Below, in pieces: positions 48,824 through 58,813 of a stretch of DNA of 64,000 nucleotides. The stretch is from Terana coerulea (taxonomy: Eukaryota; Basidiomycota; Agaricomycetes; Polyporales; Phanerochaetaceae): the NCBI GenBank assembly GCA_024811115.1, contig JAKOGH010000656.1, positions 92,108 to 156,107 on the forward strand, written 5' to 3'. Below the pieces are notes generated by a model. The model was not told where the DNA came from, did no database searches, and was given only the letters and a program-made list of their open reading frames with translations. Both the position numbers and the translations under genes were made by a program. Each line of letters opens with the position of its first letter. Positions within the stretch are counted from its first letter, which is position 1.

Positions 48824-49824
48824 CAGTGATGTGAAACCAGCTAGTTGACCGTTTCGCCGAGCCAGTGGATTTGTGGAAATCCAGTGGATATCCATTGGCC
48901 GTAAAACCACCGTGGTTATTCCCACGCCTGGCTGGCCAATGCTCAACCAATCAGAAGCTGTCCATGGGCGTCCTTCCTGTTTGAGCATACTATGGGTGGC
49001 CCCCTTTTGATAAACGGGACAGATGTGATAATTCAGGTCCAGCGGCCGACACACTCAAACGTTGACCTTGGGATTATTTTCTAAGATACACAGTAGCTAT
49101 CGAAGCATGCCTGTTTACTCAGAAAGCTCGAAAATGAAGGAGGGAGGTGTAGGAATTACAGAAGGTGCTCAAGAAGGTCGTTTACAGTCTAAATCAGAGT
49201 GCTGATAGGCTCACCTTGCCAGATCCCTCCAGGGAAACACTGTCAAAGTTGCAGGCAGTATTTCACATATGTATAGTTATGATTTGCACATCTTTGCAGC
49301 ATGCCGATGCTGCTTGTGCGTGAAGGACTGCTCAATTATCACTTCGAGGACCGGTTTGTGAGCGCTAACACTGTTGATTGACCAATGAGGTGGACGGATT
49401 TCGTCACGAATATGGGAATTTTGTGATGGCGCAGTTTCTCCGAGTTATCATTACTGGGTCCACCCAGAGTTGTCTTTTCGGAACTATTCCGATGAAGTCC
49501 GTAGTCCAAGAAAAATACAGAAAAAATACGGAAATGTAAACAAGATTGTGTTGCACGCAGATGTGCAAAATGACGGAGAAAGGGAGAGGGGATGAGGCGC
49601 AGTGCTGCAGAAAGTCGAAAGTGTTATCAAAAGGGGCCACCCATAGTAGACGTTGATCACGTGCTGATTACCGCTGGCGCTGAAGCACGGCCGTTTGGCA
49701 TTGCCATCCAGCGTGAGAATAACTACCGTCCCATCATCAAAACCACGCCGAGTATAGCCAGACCGTGGCAGCAAAATGGATAAACACTGGCTGTGATGGA
49801 TATCCAGCGGCTTTCACATCACTG
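48824..49824. mobile_element. Non-autonomous hAT-like DNA transposon, 1001 bp
   Basis: The left end begins CAGTGATGTGAAACCAGC and the right end, read inverted, begins CAGTGATGTGAAAGCCGC, giving imperfect terminal inverted repeats of about 18 bp. Both ends are bounded by a perfect 8 bp direct repeat. The 8 bp duplication and the CAGTG terminus are hallmarks of the hAT superfamily. Subterminal sequence is rich in GGATATCCA-like motifs on both sides. No transposase is visible; the longest frame (minus, 49484-49774) has no hAT features. It interrupts the third RIT1-derived copy, so it inserted after the duplication. Confidence 0.8.
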
Positions 49825-49832
49825 GCTGCGAA
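49825..49832. repeat. 8 bp target site duplication, right copy
   Basis: GCTGCGAA, identical to 48816-48823. Confidence 0.8.
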
Positions 49833-49925
49833 AGGAAGTGCGCTATTGGTGAATCAGCGTCGCATAGCCTCCGTGGGCTCAGGTGCAGCACGCACCTGCT
49901 GCAGACGCTCAAAGTACAAGCCCAC

Positions 49926-50242
49926 TGTCAACAACAACTAGTACAACTGTACCAGGTGCGACACTCTCAACTGGGACGGAAGTAGTGGTGCAGTCTCCGA
50001 GTAACTAGCTGGGGAACAGACCAGCTCGAGACTGGCTTTCTCTGTTGCAAACGGTAGCTACTTATACATATGTAGTCCTAAACTGTACAGTACCACCCGG
50101 TATCCTCATGTATGTACTAGAGTGGTCCAGAACAATAGAGAAACATACGAAAACCATGAGTATCGATGAGAGAACAATAGATAGGGGTAGAAGACAATGG
50201 AAATGAAAAGAATACCCTAGAGACGCCCAGAAGTTCATGACA
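49926..50242 (-). repeat. 3' LTR (317 bp)
   Basis: Bounded by the inverted pair TGTCA/TGACA. It aligns over its whole length with 56626-56942. Being at the low-coordinate end of a minus-strand element it is the 3' LTR. Confidence 0.9.
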
Positions 50243-50256
50243 TAACCCCTCTCTAA
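50243..50256 (-). promoter_or_regulatory. Polypurine tract of the retrotransposon
   Basis: Read on the minus strand, AGAGAGGGG followed by TTA abuts the 3' LTR, the expected place for plus-strand DNA priming. Confidence 0.65.
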
Positions 50257-50293
50257 GGATCACGTCCGCGTGATCTATAGAACTCGGGCGTCT

Positions 50294-50590
50294 CTATCTG
50301 TATGACCTATTTCCCAATTGTATAGTCTGGAACCGATATGTCCGATGAACTGATTGACGTTGGGTCAGAACACGATAGGGGGAATTCAAATAGTCAATGG
50401 ATGAGGGGCGCCTGATATGCGCTTTGTAGAAAGCATCGATGAGATCTTGACAGTGGATAAGGTTAGATCGCGGTTCCCATGTATTTGCGCGGACCGGTTT
50501 CATGCTTCCATAGAACCTTGTATTTGAGAATTCCTTTGTCCAGCTTAGCGTCCAGGATCTCTTCAACCTCATGTTCTTCTTGTCCATCAA
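50294..50590 (-). pseudogene. Chromodomain-like C-terminus of the integrase
   Basis: One frame reads TWEPRSNL followed by CQDLIDAFYKAH, matching the second half of a chromodomain (the W-E-P and the final helix). The first half (EEILDAKLD-like) lies one frame away. Chromodomains direct integration to particular chromatin in this class. Confidence 0.6.
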
Positions 50591-50863
50591 TCAGATTGGA
50601 TACTTCGGGTTTACGTGCCTGGGATTCGAAGGAGGGCTCTCAGAACGGTGAGAGCCACATCTCATCGACCGTGGGATAGATCTTTCTCTATGCTTTGGGG
50701 AGTTCAAGCTCGTAAGCGGAGGCGCCCGTGTTTTTGTTTAACTTTAAACGGGCCGTAGCGCTTGTTGTCAAGCTTCTTCATCGGTCGATCAGTAGTGATG
50801 TTGGTCCCTTCAAGCCATACAAGGTCTCCGGCTTGTATTCACGTGTCTTCCCTTTCCGGCCGG

Positions 50864-51900
50864 TCATAAGCACTTCATCGTCTCCTGTGCTAATCCAATG
50901 GCTGCCTGCGTTTCCTCTCGTACTGATTTCATCCAATCTACAAAGTCTCTCTCAGTTTCCTTCTTACTCCTGGTAGGGTTCGTTTCCGGAGTTAGGGTGA
51001 TAACCTTTGTTGATGAAGAACGGAGTTTGTTTGGTGGAGCTATTGACCTTGTTGTTGTACGAGAACGATGCAAGGGGTAGCCATTCGGCCCAATCGGATT
51101 GTTGGTAGTTGATGAAAAGTCGAAGGTACTGTTTGACTTCAGCATTAATCCGTCTGACCGTCGGTCTGCAGATGATAGGCCGTGCGGATGCGTTGGCTTC
51201 AATTCCCAGGGACTTATAGAGTTCAGATATGTACTCGTTCTTGAACTCTGCTCCTTGATCGCTAATAATCTTCCGGCGGGATGCCGTGATGGGCGACAAC
51301 ATGGTCCTGCAGGATTTTGCTCCATCCTTTGCACGTTGAGCTCGATGGTGGAGGGATGCAAATTATCTGTTTGGAGAACATACAGACAATCATGATGATA
51401 GCATCGAATCCTAGCGACGGGGAGTGGACCAATTTTGTCAACAGAGATGATCTCCCAAGGTTGAGAGGCAATCTCGCTCGTGGGCGGGCCGAGTTTGGAT
51501 CCGGTGTGAACCTTGGTCTTCTGACAGTCGACACATCCCTTGACGTACTTCCTAATGTCTCCCGCGAATGCGTGGCCACCAGTAGTTGTGCGTGATCAAC
51601 TCGTGGGTCTTGTGTTGGCCCGGGATGTCCGATGAGGTATGAGTCGTGCGATGCTTGATGATCTGTTCGCGGTTTCCGATGTACGGGAACGTAGATACGA
51701 TCTTTCCAGGTAACCAATCCTTCTTTGTCTTCTTTCCAGTCCGTTTCCTTCTTTGCTAACACTATCGTAACTACTTTGTCCTTATTGGCTTTGTGCTTTT
51801 TAATATCTACGAGCCATTCCGTGGCTGGTCCGTCAAGCATGTGCTGATCTATGCTACGTAAAGATAATTCGCGAAAGTGTTCTGGTTTTAATATTACAAT
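50864..51900 (-). pseudogene. Integrase region of the retrotransposon
   Basis: Includes the pre-integrase zinc-binding remnant (HDSYLIGHPG), the core with DQGAEFKNEYISELYKSLGI near 51200-51270, and LRLFINYQQSDWAEWLPLASFSYN. Pieces lie in different frames with stops between them. Confidence 0.75.
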
Positions 51901-52019
51901 ATCTGCGTTATCGCCCTTTCCATTCTCATATCCAGACTGTCGCGAGAGTCCATCTGCCTTCCGTTGGTCTGACCAGGTTTGTGCTGAAGCAGGAAGTGAT
52001 ACTCGGCAAGTTCGGCACA

Positions 52020-52323
52020 CCAGCGTGCTTGCCGTCGGTTCAGCTTCTGTGGCTTCCGGAAGTACTCCAAGTTCTTGTGATCTGTCCAGATCTCGAAGTC
52101 CTGCCGAGCGCCCCATTAGGTACTGGCGCCATTCGTCAAGTGCCGACATGATAGACATGAGTTCCTTATCGTAGATCTCGTAGTTGCGCTCGATGGCTGT
52201 GAACGCTTTAGAGAGGAATGCGACAGGCTTCCATTTGCCATCCTGATGTTGTTCAAGGGTTGCACCGTAGGCGAAGTCAGAAGCGCCACATTCAATTCGG
52301 AACTTGTCCTCGCCTGTGGGCAT
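52020..52323 (-). pseudogene. RNase H domain of the retrotransposon
   Basis: ECGASDFAYGATLEQHQDGK and FLSKAFTAIERNYEIYDKEL are the RNase H segments of Ty3-type pol. The usual first Asp motif reads CGASDFA, with Gly in place of the first catalytic Asp of the common C/T-D-A-S-D. Confidence 0.75.
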
Positions 52324-52460
52324 TGCTAGGACTGAGCGGAACAGATACGGTTCTTGAGTTCTTCAAGGCTTCGGCTTGCTCGGGGTTCCATATGAATGTA
52401 GCATTGCCGGTGAGGAAGGTGAGCGGCTTCGCTGATCTTGCCGAAGTCTTTGATGAATCG

Positions 52461-53157
52461 TCAGAAGTTGGTAAAGCCGAGGAACGCCTGAATGTCCCGT
52501 TTGCACGTGGGCTTCGGCCATTTCCTGATGCCTTCTACTTTGACTGGATCCATCTGGACTTGTCCTTCGGAGATGATCATGCCGAGGTACTCGATCTCAA
52601 GCCGTTCAAATTCGCACTTTTCTGCCTTGAGGTATAACCAGTGTTCTCGCATCATGTCCAAAACTCATTGCACAATGCGACGGTGTTCTTCCAGATCCTT
52701 GGTATAGATCATGATGTCGTCAATGTAGACCATCACGTGTCCTTCCTGGATCAGATCTCGGAAGATATCGTTCATCATTGTTTGGAATGTGGCTGGCAAA
52801 TTGGTGAGACCGAAGAACATGGCTAGGGGTTTGAAGAGTCCGCGGTTTGTGATGAACGCCACTTTCTCTTCGTCAGCCTTCCTTGATCTGAATGTTGTTG
52901 TAGCCCCATCTGACGCCTTAACTTTGGAAGTATTTGAACCCTTTCAGCTTGTCTACCAGTTCCTGGATCAAAGGAAGTGGGTAACGATTCTTGATGGTTA
53001 AATCGTTAAGCTTGGCGGTAGTCCTGTACAAGTCGGAAGCGAGCCATCTTTCTTCTTGACAAAGAAGAATCTGAGCTGCCCAGGGTGACTTAGAAGGACG
53101 GATTCGTCCGGATCGAAGGTTCTCTTCTAAGAAGTCATCTAGCGCTTCTCTGTTCAT
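52461..53157 (-). pseudogene. Reverse transcriptase domain of the retrotransposon
   Basis: RYPLPLIQELVDKLKG, then FGLTNLPATFQTMMNDIF and the catalytic YIDD box (codons at 52716-52727), then EYLGMIISEGQV. It is split over at least three frames. Confidence 0.85.
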
Positions 53158-53540
53158 CTAACGTGTGAGGGTACAATTTTCCTCCCACCGGTGTAGCGCC
53201 TGGTGTTAGCTCAATCGTGATCCCACGGGCGTCGTTCTAGCAGTAAATCGAAGTTTTCTTTAGCAAAGACATCCTGGTACTTGTGATAGTATTCAGGACG
53301 AGTTCCTCGAACAGGTTTCTTTGCTTTCTTTGCATTTTCTTCGATTGCCAGATCCATAGCCACGTTGGTTTTAGCGCGGATGTGAGCGCCGCCTGTTGCA
53401 ACGTAGCGCTGCCAGTCGAAAACAAAGATTTGTTCCCCTCCTCAAGATGAGCCTCCCGGATCATTCGGGATTTCGTGTTCGTCATCCTCAATGCCAATTA
53501 GGCGTTGTACATAATCACAAGTGGCTGGACATCTATCAAA

Positions 53541-54059
53541 CTAGAGTGTGCGATCTTTCCAGTTGATTGATGGGTTGTGCAATTCCAACCACTCATAACC
53601 AAGGAAAATGGACGTATTCCCAAGGTTGGTGACAGCGAAGGACATTCGCTCCACGTGATCCTGAATCTTGACTCTGAGATTGACACATTCTGTGATCGGA
53701 CCGCCGACATTATGACTGCCGTCAGCGTTGTACACTGGGATTGGAACAGGCAATTTGGTCGTTGCAATGCCATGTTCCTGTACAAATGTCTGATCAATTG
53801 AAGATCCAGTACATCCGGAGTCTAGCAGAGCTTTTACCGAAAAGGATTCAGAGGTGTCCAATATAGTGACGATTATTGGAACATCAATCTGATTGCCTTT
53901 TCGGCCTCGGATGTATCTCGGGCGGCTTTTTAATTCTGAAAGGTATATAGTTGCTTCGTCGCGCGACATGAAGCAATATTTTGGGTGCTTGCTAGCGTGG
54001 CATCTACTGACGCTTTGCATGCACCCATCCTTCCAGAATCTTAACAGCCGCTTCGGCAT
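53541..54059 (-). pseudogene. Aspartic protease domain of the retrotransposon
   Basis: KALLDSGCTGSSID near 53810-53835 is the retroviral-type D-S-G active site, followed by IFLGYEWLELHNPSINW, the flap-distal block usual in these elements. The frame is open. Confidence 0.75.
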
Positions 54060-54294
54060 CGTACGTGGTCCACTGATGGATCCACGCCGGAGTCCACGGA
54101 CTTCTCTTACCCATTTGGGTTTTGGGCACAGGTTCTTTCTCTACTATCGCAGACGTGTTTTCTGGTAATGAACGGAGAATTAAGCACGGTGTTGAACCGC
54201 CACGCTGCTCAGCAGACGCCCCCTTCAGAATAACATTGCGATGATTCGTCTAACACTACGGTACAACAATAGTTGAGAAATGTTTCTAGGCTCT

Positions 54295-56037
54295 TCACGT
54301 CTGTGCTTTCGCTTGAGCCGCCTGAAAACCCTTGAGAAGTTTCATGAATGAGGATTCTACCACGCGGTGAATGCGTTCCTCCATTCCATCAGGGAACGAA
54401 TCAGCTTGAGCCGACGACGGCTTGGGCTTATCGTCCTTCATCGGAAGGTCCATGGAGACGCCGCGCACCTGGCAAGGTTGCTTCGGCAGGGGGCAGTCGC
54501 ACGACAAGTGTCCTTTCTGATGGCAATTGAAACAAAGCCCTTCCTTTCGGGCTCTGTCTAGGTTCATTGGTTGACCGGCCCCCCGTAGCTTATGCCGGTT
54601 CCATCTCGACAATCTTGTCGAGGCGCGGTCTGCAAGACGCTGCCGGCGCCTAACTGTGCGTTTGCGGCTTGGAGCCGGCTTGTGGGACTGACTGCTCCCG
54701 AGGTTCTTCTGGCGCTGATAATGCCTCCTCTGGTTCTCGTCCACGTTCTCGGCAATGCGCATGTACGCCGAGTATCGCTGGGACGTCTTCCCGACTCCAG
54801 ACCGCGTCGAGGACTCGCCTGAGAGCTTCGCCGAGATAGTCAATGAGAATCACTGACTGCTCGTCGAGCTGCTCCTGAAGTGCGCCGTACCCTGCGCGGG
54901 AGGCGTACATCTCGAAGCGCGTTCTGAACTCTCGAACGCTCATGGCTTCCCTGCTTCAGCTTCTTCAGCTTCTGCAAGGCATCTGAGTGCCAGTCGTGGA
55001 GAATTGCTTGACCAGGCGTTCTTGAAAACACCCCAATCTGCTCGTGCGAAATCAGTGCTTTCGAGATAGGCCTCGGCCCACTCTCCGGCTGACCCGCCCT
55101 GCATGAGGACAGGACAAATGTGATTTTCGCTCGATCTGATCGGAGCTTTTGTGGTGGTTTGTGAAGATGTTCAGCCTGATTTGCTTCCACCAGGCTTCCC
55201 AATCTTTTCGGCTTCCGTCGAAGGTGTCTGGCTTGTTCGCCAGACCATCGCGATGCGTTCATTATCATCATCATCGTCGTCGCAATCTCGATACCTCGAC
55301 CTCCACCTCGGGGCCGCCGCTCCTCCTCCACCGTTACCTCCAAAGGAGGGTCCTCTGGCCGGCGGGCTCTCCGGTCGCTTGCCACCACTCATCTCGTTTT
55401 GAGCTCCTGGGCCACGAATTCCACAACGTTGGCAGGTTGATTTCCGCTAGCGTGTGAACAAGGTTGCTCGGCGCATTTCTTGGTTATAGTCGTGCCTCCC
55501 AGGAAGTGAAAATTGATGAGCTTATTTCCAAGCATCAGGCTGTTATGATTTGAGTCGACACATGAACAGGGCTTTTCGTAACTTGTCTCCAAGCCTGTCG
55601 TGGTTAGGGTGGCCATTCGCGTCAGCTATGGACGAGAATTCCACGCGCTCGGTGTGATCAGATAGTAGGGCGTCTCCGTCGTCGTGGTCCTCGTTTTCTT
55701 TACTGGGCGACGACTTCTACTTCGGATTTGGGGATGATGGGAGATAGAGCGCGTGGGGAATGGAAGTCAACCGGTAACGGTTGCGGGATAACTGGGGAGT
55801 GGGTGGATCGATGCTGGTGTCGTCGGCTTTCACGTAGTATGAGAAATACTTGCGCTTAGTTTCTAGGCTTACTGCGCAAGTTCCACACTTGACACTTGGA
55901 TTAGTGTCTGCGTGAACACACTTTGGGTCGTGGCACGAATACCACTTGTCGTTGTGCTTCTGATAGATTGGTCTCCCGCGAGTTATGGAAAAATGATGAG
56001 GTTGTCCTATACAAGGGCACGAGTCGCCTCCAGCCAT
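54295..56037 (-). pseudogene. Gag region with CCHC zinc knuckle
   Basis: The knuckle CFNCHQKGHLSCDC (C-x2-C-x4-H-x4-C) lies at about 54495-54540. Further upstream is SVREFRTRFEMYASRAGYG, a capsid-like helix region, and at 55717-56037 an ATG-started frame with several Cys/His residues. Frames are broken between these parts. Confidence 0.65.
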
Positions 56038-56612
56038 ACATGAGTGAAGCCTATTCTAGGCAGCCTGCAATACTCTTCAACCGAAATGAAGAGCACAAGG
56101 ATAGAAGTTGTCTCAGAGGAATTCGAATTCTCAGCACCTGCTACTACTGATATAGCTACGAGTTACCAGTGTTCTGCTGTTTAATCCCGCTGCGGTCTAC
56201 CGATTGCAGCTTGACTCTAAGGGACACGAGCCCAAGAGCGCCTGTCTCACCTTCCGATTACTGCTTTTACTAGCTTCCCACACCCAAGGGTGCGCCCAAA
56301 GGTTCCCAGCCGATCAAAGAGCACTGGGTTAGGGGCGTCTAAGGTACAGCTCTCTAAGATAAAGCTCAGAACCGTTGAGTTTGGATCAGCGGGGTACTAA
56401 TTGGGTAACTAGTTGCATATGCACGGGGTAACGACACAGGGGGATGGTTAATACCAAGGTTCACGGGCCGTCCCCTTGTGGGTGATCACGGTCCGGTGTA
56501 CTAGGTTCGAAACTCAATCTACACGATCCTCCTATATAGGACGGACCGAGCAACGGGTAGGTGTTCTGGGTAGAACGGGTGGAGCAACGAGAGATCGTCA
56601 CAGAGGTAGGAT

Positions 56613-56623
56613 AGTCTCGAGCT
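56613..56623 (-). promoter_or_regulatory. Candidate self-priming primer binding site
   Basis: Two bases inside the 5' LTR, the minus strand reads AGCTCGAGACT. Its exact reverse complement AGTCTCGAGCT is present in the sense strand of both LTRs (minus strand of 56723-56733 and 50023-50033). It does not start with the TGG expected of an ordinary tRNA-primed site. See findings. Confidence 0.6.
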
Positions 56624-56625
56624 TA

Positions 56626-56942
56626 TGTCAACAACAACTAGTACAGCTGTACCAGGTGCGACGCTCTTAACTGGGGATGGAAATAGTGGTGCAGTTCCGA
56701 GTAACTAGCTGGGGAACAAACCAGCTCGAGACTGGCTTTCTCTGTTGCAGACGGTAGCTACTTATACATGTGTAGTCCTAAACTGTACAGTACCACTCGG
56801 TATTCTTGTGTATGTACTAGAGCAGTCCAGAACAATAGAGAAACATACGGAAACCACGAGTATCGATGAGAAAACAATAGATAGGGGTAGAAGACAATGG
56901 AAATGAAAAGAATACCCTAGAGACGCCCAGAAGCTCATGACA
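56626..56942 (-). repeat. 5' LTR (317 bp)
   Basis: Bounded by TGTCA/TGACA. By eye it differs from the 3' LTR by 18 substitutions and two single-base indels. A TATAAG box (minus strand, 56766-56761) lies about 30 bp upstream of the AGTCTCGAGCT motif that would begin the transcript. Confidence 0.9.
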
Positions 56943-58213
56943 CTATGTCAACCACTCCCAAACGGCTTGCAACCCACAATCTGGAAGTACAATGCTCTCT
57001 TCCACATCACATCTGAACACTCGAACAGAACGACAAGGGCCGGGTTATCACCAGAATTACTCGTTGCCACGCATATCACGAGAGACGAGGAGGCTTAGAT
57101 GGATATCAGCAACGACGTTACGTAGGAGTGGAGGATGGCCAACAACATACCTGATAGCAATTTCATTGAAGAGCTTCGAGAAAAGTCTGCTCAGGAGGAT
57201 TCGAAGCCGTCTGGTGGGATATTGGGTACCGCGAGAAGTCAGCTAACGGCGACTGAGGAGTCTTCCAACGCGAAAAGAGACCGAGCGCAGTCAAGTGTTG
57301 CGCATGAGCCTGTCCATAAAGCAGCACGAAAAGAATAGATTGTAATAGTTGTCGGTCTGTACATGGCTATACTCCTGATGAGTTCAAGTCAAGACTGAAA
57401 AGTCAGCAAAACACTAACTTCTCACTCTCGATGACGCGTCTACATTATCTTATCTCTACTGGTACAAGGGGTCCGTACAGATCTTGAGTGTTTGTGTGAA
57501 AGACGCTGGACAAGCTGCTGTCAGCGCTAGCGATCATGCTTCCCCCTGGGCTCTCCCAAGACTTCTCATGAGAGTTTAGTTCGTCTCATGAGGGCGCCAC
57601 GGGCGTCCTCCAGTCTCAAGGCCTCATGAGCGTGCATGGCGCCTTGTGGAAGCGCTTAACTTTTTCCGACATGGCAGGCTATGTGTCACCTTTCGGCCGT
57701 CAAACCTGAGAGTAAAGGTGATATCGCAGATCCATGCGTTGTCTGATTCCGAGTCCTCCACAGAGTTCGGACGATAAGCACCCGACTCTGCCTATATCAC
57801 ACGTCACGTGGTTACCGGCAAGGGTCCTTTCCAGGTTCCAGCGCAGCCTGTCATACACGGGCGGCTGACAAACATGCATAGAGTATGCATTCCCATGTCC
57901 TGCTCCCTACCATTCTACTTGTTCTTTATGCTACGCCAAAGGTGTGGACCGAAACAGTGGAGAACATAGGTGTGTATGCATTGGACGATAGCTGTGCAGG
58001 TATCGCTGCTTGTAAGTCTGAGACGAGTAGACCCATCATGTCACCTCGCTTCCAAGGCTTACAGTGCTTGTACCTGCTGGTGTGGTATAGCCTGGGCCCA
58101 ACTTGTGCTTTATTCTCTGCACAGGCATCTTCATAAGTGTAACATTCTCAAATATAATACATCAACCAATATGCAGCGGGATTGCCAGCTTATAGTAGAA
58201 CGTAGTCAGCTAT
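56943..58213. other. Gene-poor region between the retrotransposon and cofilin
   Basis: Two small plus-strand frames exist. One at 57135-57338 (67 codons, polar, begins MANNIPDSNFIEELREK); another at 57885-58136 (83 codons) starts with a hydrophobic signal-like stretch (LLPTILLVLYA). Neither resembles a known family and neither is supported enough for a gene call. Confidence 0.35.
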
Positions 58214-58813
58214 TCAGTGGTTGCTGCCCTTCGCCTTCTCTTCCACTAATCGCAGGCCAAGGAGATCAAAATGTGTAAAGAGCAGTAAGATGAGCGGCAT
58301 ACCTTTGGAACGGTCCAAATCACTCAAATCGGTGGCACTAATCTCAATCATGTGACCAGAGAGAGAATTCCTCAGAGAGCCCTTTGACGCGGAGTAGAGC
58401 ATGCGCAGCTTGATTTTGGAGTCGCCGCTTTCCCTGTTTGATGGATGCATTCTGGATTCAAATTGTGTCATGCACGGCCCAATAGTATGTACATACCAAG
58501 CGAAAAAGAAGAGCTTGTTTCGCTGGCTACCGTTATCAAGCTTGTAGTCCAAGTCGTATACAGCCCACCGGCAGTCGTCTCTGGGGAGTTCCGCCAGGAA
58601 GTTTTCGTAATTGGAGTCCTCGGATGCCTTGAGGACGATAATTTCCGTGTTTTTGGAGTTGAATCCATAGATTATGTATTTATACGTGTGATGCAGTTTG
58701 AGTTCTTGGAAGTATTTAATGCACTCTTCCGAGACGGCGACGCTAGAGGCCTGGCAATGCGATATTTCAGTAATACTTTGGCATGGATCGAGGCGGGCCG
58801 GCGGACGTACCAT
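58214..58813 (-). CDS. COF1: Cofilin (ADF/cofilin actin-depolymerising factor)
   Basis: Cofilin severs and disassembles actin filaments. Exons, high to low: 58813-58811 (only the ATG), 58750-58497, 58433-58303 and 58245-58214; exactly 140 codons (139 residues). The first intron directly after the ATG is typical of fungal cofilin genes. The protein begins MASSVAVSEECIKYFQELKL with the regulatory Ser near the N-terminus, then KYIIYGFNSKNTEI, DDCRWAVYDLDYKL, and the actin-binding long helix SKIKLRMLYSASKGSLRNSL. It ends VEEKAKGSNH. Some normally invariant places differ (FFAWESGD for FFSWSPDD), so a divergent paralogue is possible. A longer frame read through intron 1 starts inside non-coding DNA and is not the protein start. 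Confidence 0.92.
   Translation of the reverse strand: MVRPPARLDPCQSITEISHCQASSVAVSEECIKYFQELKLHHTYKYIIYGFNSKNTEIIVLKASEDSNYENFLAELPRDDCRWAVYDLDYKLDNGSQRNKLFFFAWYVHTIGPCMTQFESRMHPSNRESGDSKIKLRMLYSASKGSLRNSLSGHMIEISATDLSDLDRSKGMPLILLLFTHFDLLGLRLVEEKAKGSNH

Larger units (their letters stand above)
48757..49925. repeat. Segmental duplication, third copy (C), truncated and split by insertions
   Basis: GCGTCGAACACTGTCAAGAG and GAGAAAAAGTTGGGTGGC at about 48771-48817 match the bases around the RIT1 start codon and just upstream (40662-40700). After the hAT-like element the match resumes at 49833 (AATCAGCGTCGCATAGCCTC, then CTGCAGACGCTC), equivalent to 40740-40790, and stops at the left LTR at 49926. 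So a third unit was begun and then split or replaced by mobile DNA. Confidence 0.65.
49926..56942 (-). mobile_element. Ty3/gypsy chromovirus-type LTR retrotransposon, degenerate
   Basis: This 7017 bp element reads on the minus strand between two 317 bp LTRs. In element order it holds a gag-like region with a CCHC knuckle, protease, reverse transcriptase with YIDD, RNase H, integrase and a chromodomain-like end. That order (RT before integrase) is Ty3/gypsy, and the chromodomain makes it a chromovirus. The frames are interrupted by stops and shifts throughout, so it is inactive as read. The flanking 5-mers (CCCAC left, CTATG right) do not match, so there is no visible target duplication. This suggests a later rearrangement at one end. 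Confidence 0.92.

Noticed and set aside
56943..56955. Right flank TATGTCAAC as the start of another LTR copy
   Set aside because: It resembles the LTR edge for only about eight bases and the match stops there.
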